Below are positions 55,564-64,000 of a DNA stretch of 64,000 bases, in pieces. Position 1 is the first letter of the stretch; every line of letters starts with the position of its first letter. The position numbers were made by a program, and so were the translations under genes. The DNA lies in the NCBI RefSeq assembly GCF_028437565.1, contig NZ_JAMRYR010000004.1, positions 310,001 to 374,000 on the forward strand, given 5' to 3'. The notes below the pieces were generated by a model. The model did not search any database, was not told where the DNA came from, and saw nothing but the letters and a program-made list of their open reading frames with translations. The DNA comes from Actinomyces sp. B33. GTDB taxonomy: Bacteria > Actinomycetota > Actinomycetes > Actinomycetales > Actinomycetaceae.

Positions 55564-57107
55564 TGGTCCTCGACGACAAGACGATCGACCAGCTCACGGG
55601 CCTCATCGGCCACGTCGTCGTCCCGGTCCGCTTCGAGGCCTCGCTCGACGACTCGCCCCGATCGCGCCAGGTCCGAGAGATGCTCGACCAGGTCGCGGCC
55701 CTCTCCCCGCTCATCGACGTCGTCGAGGCGCCCGACGAGCGCACCCCGTCATTCGCGATCCGCAGAGTCGACTCCGACGTCTCCGTGCGGATCGCCGGAC
55801 TGCCGATGGGGGAGGAGTTCTCCAGTTTCGTCCTCGCCCTCGTCCAGGTCGGCGGGCATCCCGTGCGCGCCGACGAGGACGTGATCGAGGCGATCAAGGC
55901 CCTCGACGAGCCCCACGAGTTCGTCACCTACATGTCGTTGACGTGCCAGAACTGCCCGACCGTCGTCCAGGCCCTCAACTCCATCTCGATCCTCAACCCG
56001 CTGATCCGGCACACGGCGGTCGAGGGAGGGGCCTTCCAGGACGAGATCTCCTCCCGGGGCATTCAAGCCGTCCCGACCGTCTTCATGGACGGGGAGGTCT
56101 TCGGACAGGGGCGGATGGGGCTAGCCGAGATCCTCGCCAAGCTCGACGCCGGGTCGGGCGCCAGGCGGGCTGAGCGGCTCAACGCCGCCGAGCCCTTCGA
56201 CATGCTCATCGTCGGCGGCGGCCCCGCCGGCGCGTCGGCGGCCGTCTACGCGGCCCGCAAGGGCCTGCGCGTGGGCGTCGCCACCGAGAACATCGGCGGG
56301 CAGGTCCTCGACACGGCGCTCATCGAGAACCTCACGGTCGTCGATCGGATCGCAGGTCCCGCCCTGGGTGCGGAGCTCGGGCGCTCGATGGACTCCTACG
56401 GCGTCGAGGTGATGAGCGGCCTGCGCGCCATCGGGCTGCACGAGAAGGACCAGTCGGGGCTCGTGTCCGTCGATTTCGACGGGGGCGCGACTCTGCGAGC
56501 CAGGGCCGTCGTCATCGCGACCGGCGCGCGCTTCCGAACCACCGGGGTCCCCGGCGAGGCCGAGTACCGCAACAGGGGCGTGAGCTTCTGCCCGCATTGC
56601 GACGGCCCGCTCTTCAAGGGCAAGCCCGTCGCGGTCATCGGGGGCGGGAACTCGGCGATCGAAGCGGCCATCGATCTGGCGGGCGTCGCCTCGCGCGTCA
56701 CGGTCATCGAGGTGATGCCCCGGCTCAATGCCGATGACATCCTCTTGAGGAAGCTCGACTCGCTGGGCAACGTCGACGTCATCACCTCGGCCGAGCTTCA
56801 ATCGGTCGAGGGCGACGAGTCCGCGATGACGGCGGTGACCTATCGGGATGAGGCCGGCCAGGAGCGCTCCGTCGCGGTCAACGGGATGTTCGTGCAGATC
56901 GGCCTGGTGCCGAACGCCGAGTGGGTCGACGGGGCGCTCGCCCTCGACCGCGGGGCGATCGCGGTCGACGACCGCAATGCGACGTCGATGCCGGGCGTCT
57001 TCGCCGCCGGCGACGTGACGAGCATCCCGTACAAGCAGGTGCTGATCTCGCTGGGGGCGGGGGCCAACGCCGCGCTGAGCGCATTCGACCACCTGATCCG
57101 CCAATGA
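55563..57107 (+). CDS. ahpF: Alkyl hydroperoxide reductase subunit F
   Basis: 514 residues. The N-terminal tandem thioredoxin domain has the CQNC redox centre (Cys128, Cys131; CHNC in E. coli). The C-terminal part is a thioredoxin-reductase-like flavoprotein with the FAD loop IVGGGPAGASAAVYAARKG, the disulfide CPHC (Cys343, Cys346), the NAD loop VIGGGNSAIEAA and the FAAGDVTSIPYKQ flavin motif. It passes electrons from NADH through FAD to AhpC. Directly coupled to ahpC by TGATG. Confidence 0.96.
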   Translation: MVLDDKTIDQLTGLIGHVVVPVRFEASLDDSPRSRQVREMLDQVAALSPLIDVVEAPDERTPSFAIRRVDSDVSVRIAGLPMGEEFSSFVLALVQVGGHPVRADEDVIEAIKALDEPHEFVTYMSLTCQNCPTVVQALNSISILNPLIRHTAVEGGAFQDEISSRGIQAVPTVFMDGEVFGQGRMGLAEILAKLDAGSGARRAERLNAAEPFDMLIVGGGPAGASAAVYAARKGLRVGVATENIGGQVLDTALIENLTVVDRIAGPALGAELGRSMDSYGVEVMSGLRAIGLHEKDQSGLVSVDFDGGATLRARAVVIATGARFRTTGVPGEAEYRNRGVSFCPHCDGPLFKGKPVAVIGGGNSAIEAAIDLAGVASRVTVIEVMPRLNADDILLRKLDSLGNVDVITSAELQSVEGDESAMTAVTYRDEAGQERSVAVNGMFVQIGLVPNAEWVDGALALDRGAIAVDDRNATSMPGVFAAGDVTSIPYKQVLISLGAGANAALSAFDHLIRQ

Positions 57108-57111
57108 AACC

Positions 57112-57139
57112 GGTCGCGGGCCCCGCGGGGCCCGCGACC
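57112..57139 (+). terminator. Terminator of ahpC-ahpF
   Basis: 13-bp perfect arms (57112-57124 and 57127-57139) five nt after the ahpF stop codon; the innermost pairs must open to form the loop. Confidence 0.65.
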
Positions 57140-57304
57140 CCCGGCGCGAAGCCCGGGCGCCCTCGGCCCGCGGCGGCCGCCATGAGCCGCGATCCGCGGA
57201 GGGCGGTGCGCCGCCCGCAGCCCTCCGTCGAGGCGGCCATCCCCCGGGGAGGGGCCGCCCGCCCGGGCGCGCGGACGTCGAGGGGGAGGGGCGCCGGGGC
57301 CCGC

Positions 57305-57317
57305 TACCCTGGGGGCA
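57305..57317 (+). promoter_or_regulatory. Leaderless promoter of purU
   Basis: TACCCT (57305-57310) ends 6 nt before the ATG at 57317, and no Shine-Dalgarno is present. Confidence 0.55.
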
Positions 57318-58183
57318 TGAACGACTCCGCCTCGCAGCCCGTCAAACTCGTCATCACCCTGTCGTGCCCGGATCAGCCGGGGATCGTCCACGCCGTCACC
57401 GGCGTCATCGGCGGCGTCGGCGGCAACGTCATCCAGTCCCAGCAGTTCGGGGACCCCGATTCGGGGCTGTTCTTCATGCGCGTCGAGGTCGACTCGCCCG
57501 TGGGCCGCGGGCCCGTCGAGACCGGCCTCGCGGAGGTCGCCGAGCGATTCGGGGCGACCTGGAGCATCGATCTGCTCGGCCGCCCCCTGCGAACGGTCAT
57601 CATGGTGTCGCGCGAAGGGCACTGCCTGACCGATCTCCTGTACCGCCAGCGCACCCAGGGCCTGCCGATCGAGGTCGTCGCCGTCGTGGGCAACCACCCC
57701 GATCTCGCCCCCGTCGCCCAGTTCTACTCCGTTCCCTTCCTCAACATCCCGGTGACGGCCGCGACGAAGGAGCGGGCCGAGGCCGAGCTCCTCGACCTCG
57801 TGCGCACCGAGCGGATCGAGCTCGTCGTCCTCGCGCGCTACATGCAGATCCTCTCGGAGAAGGTCTGCGAGGAGATGAAGGGCCGGGTCATCAACATCCA
57901 CCACTCCTTCCTCCCCTCCTTCAAGGGGGCGCGCCCCTACGCCCAGGCCCACGACCGTGGCGTCAAGCTCATCGGCGCGACCGCGCACTACGTGACGGCG
58001 GACCTCGACGAGGGGCCGATCATCGAGCAGGACGTCACCCGCGTCACCCACGCGGATTCGACGCCGGACATGGTGGCCCTGGGCCAGGACGTCGAACGGC
58101 GGGTCCTCGCCCAGGCGGTCCGCTGGCACGCCGAGCGCCGGGTCCTCATGGACGGATCGAAGACCGTCGTCTTCTCGAAGTGA
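57317..58183 (+). CDS. purU: Formyltetrahydrofolate deformylase
   Basis: 288 residues. An N-terminal ACT domain (about 8-85; LSCPDQPGIVHAVTGVI) precedes the formyltransferase-type hydrolase domain with RVINIHHSFLPSFKGARPY and TADLDEGPIIEQD, containing the catalytic Asn-His-Asp set. It releases formate from 10-formyltetrahydrofolate and balances the one-carbon pool. It stands before a ZTP riboswitch and glyA-folD, all of the same pathway, but has its own promoter. Confidence 0.96.
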   Translation: MNDSASQPVKLVITLSCPDQPGIVHAVTGVIGGVGGNVIQSQQFGDPDSGLFFMRVEVDSPVGRGPVETGLAEVAERFGATWSIDLLGRPLRTVIMVSREGHCLTDLLYRQRTQGLPIEVVAVVGNHPDLAPVAQFYSVPFLNIPVTAATKERAEAELLDLVRTERIELVVLARYMQILSEKVCEEMKGRVINIHHSFLPSFKGARPYAQAHDRGVKLIGATAHYVTADLDEGPIIEQDVTRVTHADSTPDMVALGQDVERRVLAQAVRWHAERRVLMDGSKTVVFSK

Positions 58184-58231
58184 GGCCCACCCGCGCGCAC
58201 GGCCGGCGGCCGGGTCCGTGGGGCGACGAGA

Positions 58232-58237
58232 TACACT
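58232..58237 (+). promoter_or_regulatory. -10 element of the glyA-folD transcript
   Basis: TACACT at 58232-58237; the predicted start (about 58244) falls right at the 5' edge of the ZTP riboswitch. Confidence 0.55.
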
Positions 58238-58242
58238 CGCCG

Positions 58243-58316
58243 TGTCGTGACTGGCGAACAGGTGGGCGACCACCGGGGAGCGACGAAACGGCATCATCGG
58301 CCGCCCGCCTGGGTCG
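58243..58316 (+). ncRNA. ZTP riboswitch (pfl motif)
   Basis: The RNA has the conserved pfl/ZTP segments in order: CGTGACTGGCG (58246-58256 region), a GTGGG/CCAC hairpin (58262-58274), CCACCGGGGAGCGACG (58270-58285), a short linker, and CCGCCTGGGT (58305-58314), which pairs into the pseudoknot. This class senses ZTP/ZMP, a sign of low 10-formyltetrahydrofolate, and turns on folate and one-carbon genes. Here it controls glyA-folD. No obvious terminator follows, so it probably works on translation or a nearby hairpin close to the GTG start. Confidence 0.93.
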
Positions 58317-58360
58317 ATGCGCCAGCCGCATGCGGTGAGTCCCAAACCCAAGGAGAACCC

Positions 58361-59650
58361 GTGGATTCCCTCAATGACATGACACTGGCCGAGCTGGATC
58401 CGCAGATCCGCGCCGTCCTCGACGACGAGCTCGAGCGCCAGCGCACCACACTGGAGATGATCGCCTCGGAGAACTTCGTCCCCCGGGCAGTCCTCGAGGC
58501 GCAGGGGTCGGTCCTGACGAACAAGTACGCCGAGGGCTACCCCGGTCGGCGCTACTACGGGGGCTGCGAGGCCGTCGACGTCGCCGAGTCCCTGGCGATC
58601 TCGCGCGCCAAGGAGGTGTTCGGCGCCGACTACGCCAATGTCCAGCCCCACGCCGGCGCCCAGGCCAACGCGGCGGCCCTCATGGCGATGGCGGACGTCG
58701 GGGACACGATCCTCGGCCTGTCTCTGGCCCACGGCGGGCACCTGACCCACGGCATGAAGATCAATTTCTCCGGCAAGCACTACAACGCCGTCGCCTACGA
58801 GGTGAGCCGCGAGACCATGCGGATCGAGCCCGAGCAGGTGCGCGAGGCCGCTCTGCGCGAGCGTCCCCGGGTCATCATCGCCGGATGGTCCGCCTACCCC
58901 CGCCATCTCGACTTCCAGGCGTTCCGGCAGATCGCCGACGAGGTGGGAGCGGCCCTGTGGGTCGACATGGCGCACTTCGCGGGCCTCGTCGCCGCGGGGC
59001 TCCACCCCAGTCCCGTCCCCTACGCCGATGTCGTGACGACCACCGTCCACAAGACCCTCGGCGGGCCGCGCTCGGGCATGATCCTGTCGTCGCGCGGCGA
59101 GCAGTGGGGCAGGAGGATCAACTCCGCCGTGTTCCCCGGCCAGCAGGGCGGCCCCCTGATGCACGCGATCGCCGCCAAGGCCATCGCGATGAGGGTCGCC
59201 CAGACCGAGGAGTTCAAGGATCGTCAGCGTCGCACCCTCGAGGGCGCCCGGCTCCTCGCCGAGCGCCTGGGCGCCGAGGACGCCCGGAAGGCGGGGATCA
59301 GGCTCGTCACCGGGGGGACCGACGTCCACCTCGTCCTCGTCGACCTCGTCGATTCGAGCCTCGACGGCAAGCAGGCCGAGGATCTCCTCCACGAGGTCGG
59401 CATCACCGTCAACCGCAACGCCGTCCCCTTCGACCCGCGCCCGCCGGCCGTCACCTCCGGCCTGCGGATCGGCACCCCGGCGCTGGCCACGCGCGGCTTC
59501 GCCGCCGACGACTTCGCGGAGGTCGCGGACATCATCGCGACGGCCCTGGTCCAGGGGGCCTCGGGCGGCGCGGTCGACGTCGACGGCCTGCGCCGTCGCG
59601 TCGCGGCCCTGACCGACGCCCACCCGCTCTACGCCGGGCTCGGCCGGTGA
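58361..59650 (+). CDS. glyA: Serine hydroxymethyltransferase
   Basis: 429 residues. [36 protein letters not shown] is present at the N-terminus in the usual place, and the PLP lysine is Lys231 in [14 protein letters not shown]. It makes glycine and 5,10-methylenetetrahydrofolate from serine. The GTG start at 58361 follows AAGGAG by about 6 nt, 45 nt after the ZTP riboswitch core. It overlaps folD by GTGA. Confidence 0.97.
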   Translation: MDSLNDMTLAELDPQIRAVLDDELERQRTTLEMIASENFVPRAVLEAQGSVLTNKYAEGYPGRRYYGGCEAVDVAESLAISRAKEVFGADYANVQPHAGAQANAAALMAMADVGDTILGLSLAHGGHLTHGMKINFSGKHYNAVAYEVSRETMRIEPEQVREAALRERPRVIIAGWSAYPRHLDFQAFRQIADEVGAALWVDMAHFAGLVAAGLHPSPVPYADVVTTTVHKTLGGPRSGMILSSRGEQWGRRINSAVFPGQQGGPLMHAIAAKAIAMRVAQTEEFKDRQRRTLEGARLLAERLGAEDARKAGIRLVTGGTDVHLVLVDLVDSSLDGKQAEDLLHEVGITVNRNAVPFDPRPPAVTSGLRIGTPALATRGFAADDFAEVADIIATALVQGASGGAVDVDGLRRRVAALTDAHPLYAGLGR

Positions 59651-60549
59651 GGGCGCCCTGGGCGGGCCCCGCCCGCGTCCTCGACGGCGCCGCGTGCGCC
59701 GCGGCCGTCAAGGCCGAGCTCGCCGAGCGGGTGAGGGCCCTGCGGGCGCTCGGCGTGGTCCCGGGGCTCGGCACCGTCCTCGTCGGCGACGACCCGGGGT
59801 CGCGCACGTACGTGGCGGGCAAGCACCGCGATTGCGCGGAGGTCGGGATCGAGTCGATCCGGGTGGATCTGCCCGCCGACGCCTCGCAGGAGGAGATCGA
59901 GGCGGCGATCGATCGGCTCAACGCGGATCCGGCGTGCACGGGGTACATCGTCCAGCTGCCCCTGCCGTGGGGCGTCGATCAGAACGCGGTCCTGGAGAGG
60001 ATCGACCCGGACAAGGACGCCGATGGCCTCCATCCGATGAATCTCGGGCGCCTCGTTCTGCGCGGCTCGGGCGCGATCGACTCGCCGCTGCCGTGCACGC
60101 CGCGCGCCGTCATCGAGCTCGTGGGGCGCCACGGGATCGACCTGGCGGGGGCGGACGTGTGCGTCGTCGGGCGAGGGGTGACCGTGGGCCGGTCGATCGG
60201 GCTCCTGCTGACCCGGCGCGAGGTCAACGCGACCGTCGACGTGTGCCATACCGGGACCGTCGATCTGGCCGATCATGTGCGCCGCGCCGATGTCGTCGTG
60301 GCGGCCGCCGGTTCGGCGGGGCTGATTACTCCGGGCATGGTCAAGCCGGGCGCCGTCGTCCTGGACGTCGGGGTGTCCCGGGTGGCGGGCGAGGACGGTC
60401 GTGCGCGCTTGGCGGGGGATGTGGCCGACGGCGTGGACGAGGTGGCGTCGTGGATATCGCCGAATCCGGGCGGGGTGGGCCCGATGACGAGGGCGCTGCT
60501 GGTGGCCAATGTCGTCGAGGCGGCGGAGAGAGCGGCGGGCGGACGATAG
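59647..60549 (+). CDS. folD: Methylenetetrahydrofolate dehydrogenase / methenyltetrahydrofolate cyclohydrolase
   Basis: 300 residues, standard FolD. The catalytic S-x-x-Y-x-x-x-K set is SRTYVAGK (Tyr55, Lys59); [22 protein letters not shown] and the NADP loop [16 protein letters not shown] follow. It interconverts methylene-, methenyl- and 10-formyltetrahydrofolate. The GTG start overlaps the glyA stop by 4 bp, so both genes answer to the riboswitch. A terminator lies 21 nt after the stop codon. Confidence 0.96.
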   Translation: MRAPWAGPARVLDGAACAAAVKAELAERVRALRALGVVPGLGTVLVGDDPGSRTYVAGKHRDCAEVGIESIRVDLPADASQEEIEAAIDRLNADPACTGYIVQLPLPWGVDQNAVLERIDPDKDADGLHPMNLGRLVLRGSGAIDSPLPCTPRAVIELVGRHGIDLAGADVCVVGRGVTVGRSIGLLLTRREVNATVDVCHTGTVDLADHVRRADVVVAAAGSAGLITPGMVKPGAVVLDVGVSRVAGEDGRARLAGDVADGVDEVASWISPNPGGVGPMTRALLVANVVEAAERAAGGR

Positions 60550-60570
60550 ATAGCGCGCATCGCCGTGGAG

Positions 60571-60599
60571 ACGTGGCGGGGCCTTGGGCCCCGCCACGT
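60571..60599 (+). terminator. Terminator of glyA-folD
   Basis: Perfect 13-bp arms (60571-60583 and 60587-60599) with a 3-nt loop. Confidence 0.75.
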
Positions 60600-60834
60600 C
60601 GGTTGTTGGGGGCGGTGGGAGCGGGCGCCCGGGAGGGGCGGGAGGCGCATTTGTCGCCTGCGGTTCGGGCTGCGTCGCGCAAGTGGTGGTGGGGGCTCGG
60701 GTTCGAGGACTCCCATGGGAGGCGGCGTCGCGCGTGGGGTGGGGGCGCTGCATGGTCCGCCGGCGGGCGTAGACGACAAGGTCGATGACGGTACGAATGT
60801 CAATAGGAAAAAAGTCCTAGATTTTAATGTAAAA
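60600..60834. other. Intergenic stretch before the arc operon, no gene recognised
   Basis: The first ~170 bp are G-rich on the plus strand and carry no convincing reading frame. From about 60780 the composition turns AT-rich, the start of the arc control region. Confidence 0.45.
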
Positions 60835-60848
60835 AGTACGTTTGTACT
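60835..60848. promoter_or_regulatory. Upstream half-operator of the arc operon
   Basis: AGTAC-GTTT-GTACT forms a short palindrome, and its core GTACGTTTGT is repeated exactly at 60904-60913 within the large arc palindrome. It is probably a second binding site for the same regulator. Confidence 0.45.
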
Positions 60849-60881
60849 ACCTGAGAAATAGCTGAAATTGCTCAACCCTCT

Positions 60882-60920
60882 TGTTGGCACAAGCGTACTG
60901 CTAGTACGTTTGTGCCAACA
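60882..60920. promoter_or_regulatory. Large palindromic operator upstream of arcA
   Basis: 17-bp arms (60882-60898 and 60904-60920) with one mismatch around a 5-nt spacer, ending 47 nt before the arcA ATG, in an AT-rich island. The size and symmetry point to a dimeric or tetrameric DNA-binding protein. ArgR, an Arc-type Crp/Fnr regulator or another repressor are candidates; none is encoded nearby. As RNA it could also fold into a long hairpin. Confidence 0.65.
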
Positions 60921-60967
60921 CGACGACGTGTGATCCCTCTAACGAAATGACACAGGAGGACAGGGCG

Positions 60968-62191
60968 ATGAAACCCCGAGTCTCATCCGAGGTCGGCTCC
61001 CTCAAACAAGTGATGCTCCACCGGCCCGGCAAGGAAATGCTCCGGCTGACGCCGTCCAACAAGGACGACCTCCTCTTCGACGACGTCCTCTGGCTCGAGA
61101 AGGCCCAGGAGGAGCACGACGCCTTCGCCCAGTCGCTCACCGAGCGCGGCGTCGACGTCCTCTACTTCCAGGAGCTGCTCGGGCAGGCCCTCGACAACCC
61201 CGCCGCCCGCCTTGAGGCCCTCAACGCCGTCTTCACCGAGGAGACCTGCGGAACCGGCGCCGTCGACGTCATCGCCACCTACGCCGAGCAGCTCGACGCC
61301 CCCGACCTCGCCGAGCTCCTCATCGCCGGCATCACGAAGAAAGAGCTCTTCGACCGGATCGCCTACACGCGCTCGGTCTCCCTCGAGGCCATCGACAACG
61401 ACGACTTCGTCCTCGCCCCCCTGCCCAACCACCTCTTCACGCGCGACACCTCGTGCTGGATCTACGACGGCGTCTCCATCAACTCGATGCGCAAGGAGGC
61501 CCGGCGCCGCGAGACCATCAACGCCCAGATCGTCTACCGCTACCACCCGCGCTTCACCGCGGACGGCCCCCTCATCCACTCCAACGGCGTCGAGGCCGGA
61601 CCGGCGACCGTCGAGGGCGGCGACGTCCTCGTCATCGGCAACGGCGCGGTCCTCATCGGCATGAGCGAGCGGACGTGCCCCCAGGGCGTCGAGCGCCTCG
61701 CCGCCCGCCTCTTCTCCGCGGGCGAGGTCACCAGCGTCATCGCCCTCGAAATGCCCAAGTCGCGCGCCCAGATGCACCTCGACACCGTGATGACGATGGC
61801 CGACCGCGACACCTTCGTCAAATACCCCGGCCTGGGGATGCTCCGCTCCCAGACGATCCGCCCCGGCGACACCCCCAAGGAGCTCGACGTCACCGTCAAC
61901 GCCCCCGAGGCCATGCACGACGTCATCGCCGACGCCCTCGGCCTCGACTCCCTACGGATCCTCGAACCCCCCTTCGACTCCCTGACCTCCGAGCGCGAGC
62001 AGTGGAACGACGGATCGAACGTCCTGGCCATCGCGCCCGGCGTCGTCTCCACCTACGAGCGCAACACGGCGACCAATGAATTCCTCGAGGGCAACGGCAT
62101 CGAGGTCGTCGCCATCCCCGGCAACGAACTGGGCCGGGGCCGCGGAGGCCCCCGCTGCATGAGCTGCCCCATCGTCCGCGAAGACGCGTGA
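60968..62191 (+). CDS. arcA: Arginine deiminase
   Basis: 407 residues, standard length. [55 protein letters not shown] and the C-terminal [16 protein letters not shown] (catalytic Cys397) identify the enzyme. It hydrolyses arginine to citrulline and ammonia, the first step of the ATP-yielding and acid-neutralising arginine deiminase pathway. AGGAGG lies 7 nt before the ATG at 60968, which is preferred over an in-frame ATG at 60947. arcB and arcC follow. Confidence 0.97.
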   Translation: MKPRVSSEVGSLKQVMLHRPGKEMLRLTPSNKDDLLFDDVLWLEKAQEEHDAFAQSLTERGVDVLYFQELLGQALDNPAARLEALNAVFTEETCGTGAVDVIATYAEQLDAPDLAELLIAGITKKELFDRIAYTRSVSLEAIDNDDFVLAPLPNHLFTRDTSCWIYDGVSINSMRKEARRRETINAQIVYRYHPRFTADGPLIHSNGVEAGPATVEGGDVLVIGNGAVLIGMSERTCPQGVERLAARLFSAGEVTSVIALEMPKSRAQMHLDTVMTMADRDTFVKYPGLGMLRSQTIRPGDTPKELDVTVNAPEAMHDVIADALGLDSLRILEPPFDSLTSEREQWNDGSNVLAIAPGVVSTYERNTATNEFLEGNGIEVVAIPGNELGRGRGGPRCMSCPIVREDA

Positions 62192-62225
62192 CGCAACCAC
62201 CCCCACCGAGAAAGGAACGCCCACC

Positions 62226-63227
62226 ATGGCACACGCACTCCAAGGCCGTCATTTCCTCAAGGAGATTGATTTCACTCCGAAGGAGTGGAAGTCGCTTCTT
62301 GATTTGTCCGCGTATTTGAAGGCGGCGAAGCGTGAGGGGAGGGAGGCGCAGTATTTGCGGGGTCGGAATATTGCGTTGTTGTTTGAGAAGACGTCGACTC
62401 GTACGCGGTGTTCGTTTGAGGTGGCGGCGTATGACCAGGGTGCTCGGGTGACGTATTTGGATCCGTCGGGGTCGCAGATGGGTCATAAGGAGTCGGTTGC
62501 TGATACGGCTCGTGTGTTGGGTCGGATGTTTGATGGTATTGAGTTCCGTGGTGCCAAGCAGGAGCATGTTGAGGTTTTGGCGCAGTTGTCGGGTGTTCCG
62601 GTGTGGAATGGGTTGACTGATGATTGGCATCCGACTCAGATGCTTGCTGATCAGTTGACGATGATCGAGCACGGTGGTGGTCGTGATTTGTCTGAGTTGT
62701 CGATCGCGTATGTGGGTGATGCGCGTAATAACGTGGGTAATTCGATTCTTGTGTCGTGCGCGATGATGGGCATGGATGTGCGGATGGTGGCGCCTGCGGC
62801 TCTTCAGAATGATGAGGCTGTGGTGGCTAAGGCGCGTGAGTTGGCTCAGGCGTCTGGTGGCAGTGTTCTGATGACGGATTGTGTTGATGAGGGTGTTGCT
62901 GGGGTTGATTTTGTGTACACCGATATTTGGGTGTCGATGGGTGAGCCCAAGGAGGTGTGGGATGAGCGGATTGGGTTGTTGCGTGGGTATCAGGTGAATG
63001 CGGGGTTGATGGCGAAGGCTGGTGCTGGTGCGAAGTTCTTGCATTGTTTGCCGTCGTTCCATGATCGCAAGACGAGTGTGGGTGAGGAGATTTTCCAGCG
63101 GACGGGTTTGGATGGGCTGGAGGTCACCGATGAGGTGTTCGAGTCTGAGGCGTCGATCGTGTTCGATCAGGCCGAGAACCGGATGCACACGATCAAGGCC
63201 GTCATGGTCGCCACACTAGGAGACTGA
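62226..63227 (+). CDS. arcB: Catabolic ornithine carbamoyltransferase
   Basis: 333 residues. The carbamoyl-phosphate motif STRTR (57-61), [11 protein letters not shown], and the ornithine-site HCLPSFHD are intact. In the arc operon it phosphorolyses citrulline to ornithine and carbamoyl phosphate, used by ArcC. The codon use is strikingly unlike every neighbour: from about 62260 to 63120 it prefers TTG, GGT, GAT, TAT, TTT and GTG/GTT, while the first few and last ~35 codons return to the C-ending codons of the rest of the window. This suggests replacement of the gene body by DNA from a lower-GC relative. Confidence 0.95.
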   Translation: MAHALQGRHFLKEIDFTPKEWKSLLDLSAYLKAAKREGREAQYLRGRNIALLFEKTSTRTRCSFEVAAYDQGARVTYLDPSGSQMGHKESVADTARVLGRMFDGIEFRGAKQEHVEVLAQLSGVPVWNGLTDDWHPTQMLADQLTMIEHGGGRDLSELSIAYVGDARNNVGNSILVSCAMMGMDVRMVAPAALQNDEAVVAKARELAQASGGSVLMTDCVDEGVAGVDFVYTDIWVSMGEPKEVWDERIGLLRGYQVNAGLMAKAGAGAKFLHCLPSFHDRKTSVGEEIFQRTGLDGLEVTDEVFESEASIVFDQAENRMHTIKAVMVATLGD

Positions 63228-63228
63228 G

Positions 63229-64000
63229 ATGCGGATCGTCGTCGCACTGGGGGGCAACGCCCTCCTGCGCCGGGGGGATGTCCCCGACGCCACCACCCAG
63301 ATCGCCCACGTCCAGCACGCCGCCCAGGAGCTCGCCAAGCTCGCCGAGCAGCACGAGCTCATCGTCACCCACGGCAACGGCCCGCAGGTCGGCGTCCTCG
63401 CCCTCGAGAGCGCCCAGGACGAGCGCCTCAGCGAGTGCTACCCCTTCGACACCCTCGGCGCCGAGACCCAGGGCATGATCGGCTACTGGCTCCTCCAGGC
63501 CCTCCAGAACGCCCTCCCCGGACGCCACGTCGCCTCGCTCGTCAACCAGACCCTCGTCCTGGCCGGAGACCCCGCCTTCGCCAACCCGACGAAGTTCATC
63601 GGGGAGGTCTACACGAAGGAGCAGGCCGAGGCCCTCGCCGCCGAGAAGGGATGGGTCGTCAAGCCGGACGGCGAGCACTACCGCCGCGTCATCGGCTCCC
63701 CCAAGCCCCAGCGGATCATCGAGACGCGGATGCTCCACGTCCTCGTCAACGCCGGCGCCGTCGTCGTGTGCGCCGGCGGCGGCGGGATCCCCGTGATCCG
63801 CAACGAGAAGGGCAAGCTCCAGGGCGTCGAGGCCGTCATCGACAAGGACCGCACCGCCTCGGTCCTCGCCGAATCCCTCGACGCCGACGCCCTCCTGATC
63901 CTCACGGACGTCGACGGCGTCCAGGAGGGCTACGGGACCCCCCAGGCCCGCACGATCCGACGGGCGACCCCCGCCCAACTGCGCGGCATGGGACTGCCCG
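63229..64000 (+). CDS. arcC: Carbamate kinase, partial (runs off right edge)
   Basis: About 257 of an expected ~310 residues are present. RIVVALGGNALLRRGD, LIVTHGNGPQVGVLALE, GAVVVCAGGGGIPVIR and ILTDVDGVQEGYGTPQ are typical of carbamate kinase. It makes ATP from carbamoyl phosphate, the energy-yielding step of the arginine deiminase pathway. AGGAG overlapping the arcB end serves as ribosome site, one base after the arcB stop codon. Codon use is again of the high-GC, C-ending type, unlike arcB. Confidence 0.95.
   Translation, partial: MRIVVALGGNALLRRGDVPDATTQIAHVQHAAQELAKLAEQHELIVTHGNGPQVGVLALESAQDERLSECYPFDTLGAETQGMIGYWLLQALQNALPGRHVASLVNQTLVLAGDPAFANPTKFIGEVYTKEQAEALAAEKGWVVKPDGEHYRRVIGSPKPQRIIETRMLHVLVNAGAVVVCAGGGGIPVIRNEKGKLQGVEAVIDKDRTASVLAESLDADALLILTDVDGVQEGYGTPQARTIRRATPAQLRGMGLP

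Noticed and set aside
60882-60920. The arc palindrome as a second CIRCE element
   Set aside because: It shares TTGGCAC and GTGCCAA ends with CIRCE, but these are 21 nt apart rather than 13, and the inner bases differ. HrcA sites have a fixed spacing.
61923-63188. A 421-codon minus-strand frame over arcB with unusual His/Ile/Thr/Arg-rich composition
   Set aside because: It arises from the atypical codon usage of arcB on the other strand. ArcB has intact family motifs and operon context, and the antisense product resembles nothing.

Overview
The window is chromosomal DNA of a very high-GC actinobacterium. Third codon positions are almost always C or G. Actinobacterial marker families are present (a WhiB regulator, GuaB3, DUF3017), surface proteins carry LAXTG sorting signals of the class E sortase type, and several promoters appear leaderless. 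The gene set (sugar fermentation with acetate kinase and phosphotransacetylase, arginine deiminase pathway, extracellular DNA use) fits a host-associated Actinomycetaceae member such as Actinomyces or Schaalia. The genus is inferred from gene content only. No mobile element, CRISPR array, rRNA or tRNA was recognised.

Layout. 1-9134: a conserved actinobacterial block comparable to the tsaD/groES/whiB3/guaB2/guaB3 region of mycobacteria. It holds the start of a THUMP-like methyltransferase, CIRCE-controlled groES, a DsbA-like/CcdA thiol pair, whiB3 divergent from a MerR-type regulator, guaB, a transaldolase-family gene, an exonuclease and guaB3. 9415-26726: a nucleic acid scavenging region. A wall-anchored nuclease and a wall-anchored 5'-nucleotidase are followed by a small membrane protein, a BmpA-type nucleoside ABC importer, cytidine deaminase, thymidine phosphorylase, a DeoR regulator, purine nucleoside phosphorylase, deoxyribose-phosphate aldolase and a phosphosugar mutase. 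Read together it converts extracellular DNA to bases plus deoxyribose 5-phosphate and so to glycolytic intermediates.

27232-41987: a cupin, DUF456 and SdpI-family membrane proteins, then central metabolism: glutamine-dependent NAD synthetase, ackA, pta, a DUF3017 protein, isocitrate dehydrogenase, a dicarboxylate/amino-acid symporter, a double-domain 6-phosphofructokinase of eukaryotic architecture, and phosphoglucose isomerase. 40953-48415: a LacI regulator divergent from a sugar ABC importer (binding protein and two permeases, no ATPase) and a GH2 beta-galactosidase. 48506-51401: an MptD-type ECF transporter with its T and A components.

51633-64000: a secreted peptidase-like lipoprotein, malate dehydrogenase, ahpC-ahpF for peroxide detoxification, purU, a ZTP riboswitch controlling glyA-folD (one-carbon metabolism), and an arcA-arcB-arcC arginine deiminase operon that runs off the right edge. 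The most unusual items are the foreign-looking codon usage confined to the body of arcB, the eukaryote-like phosphofructokinase, a 17-bp-arm palindrome before arcA, and the paired LAXTG-anchored nuclease and nucleotidase.
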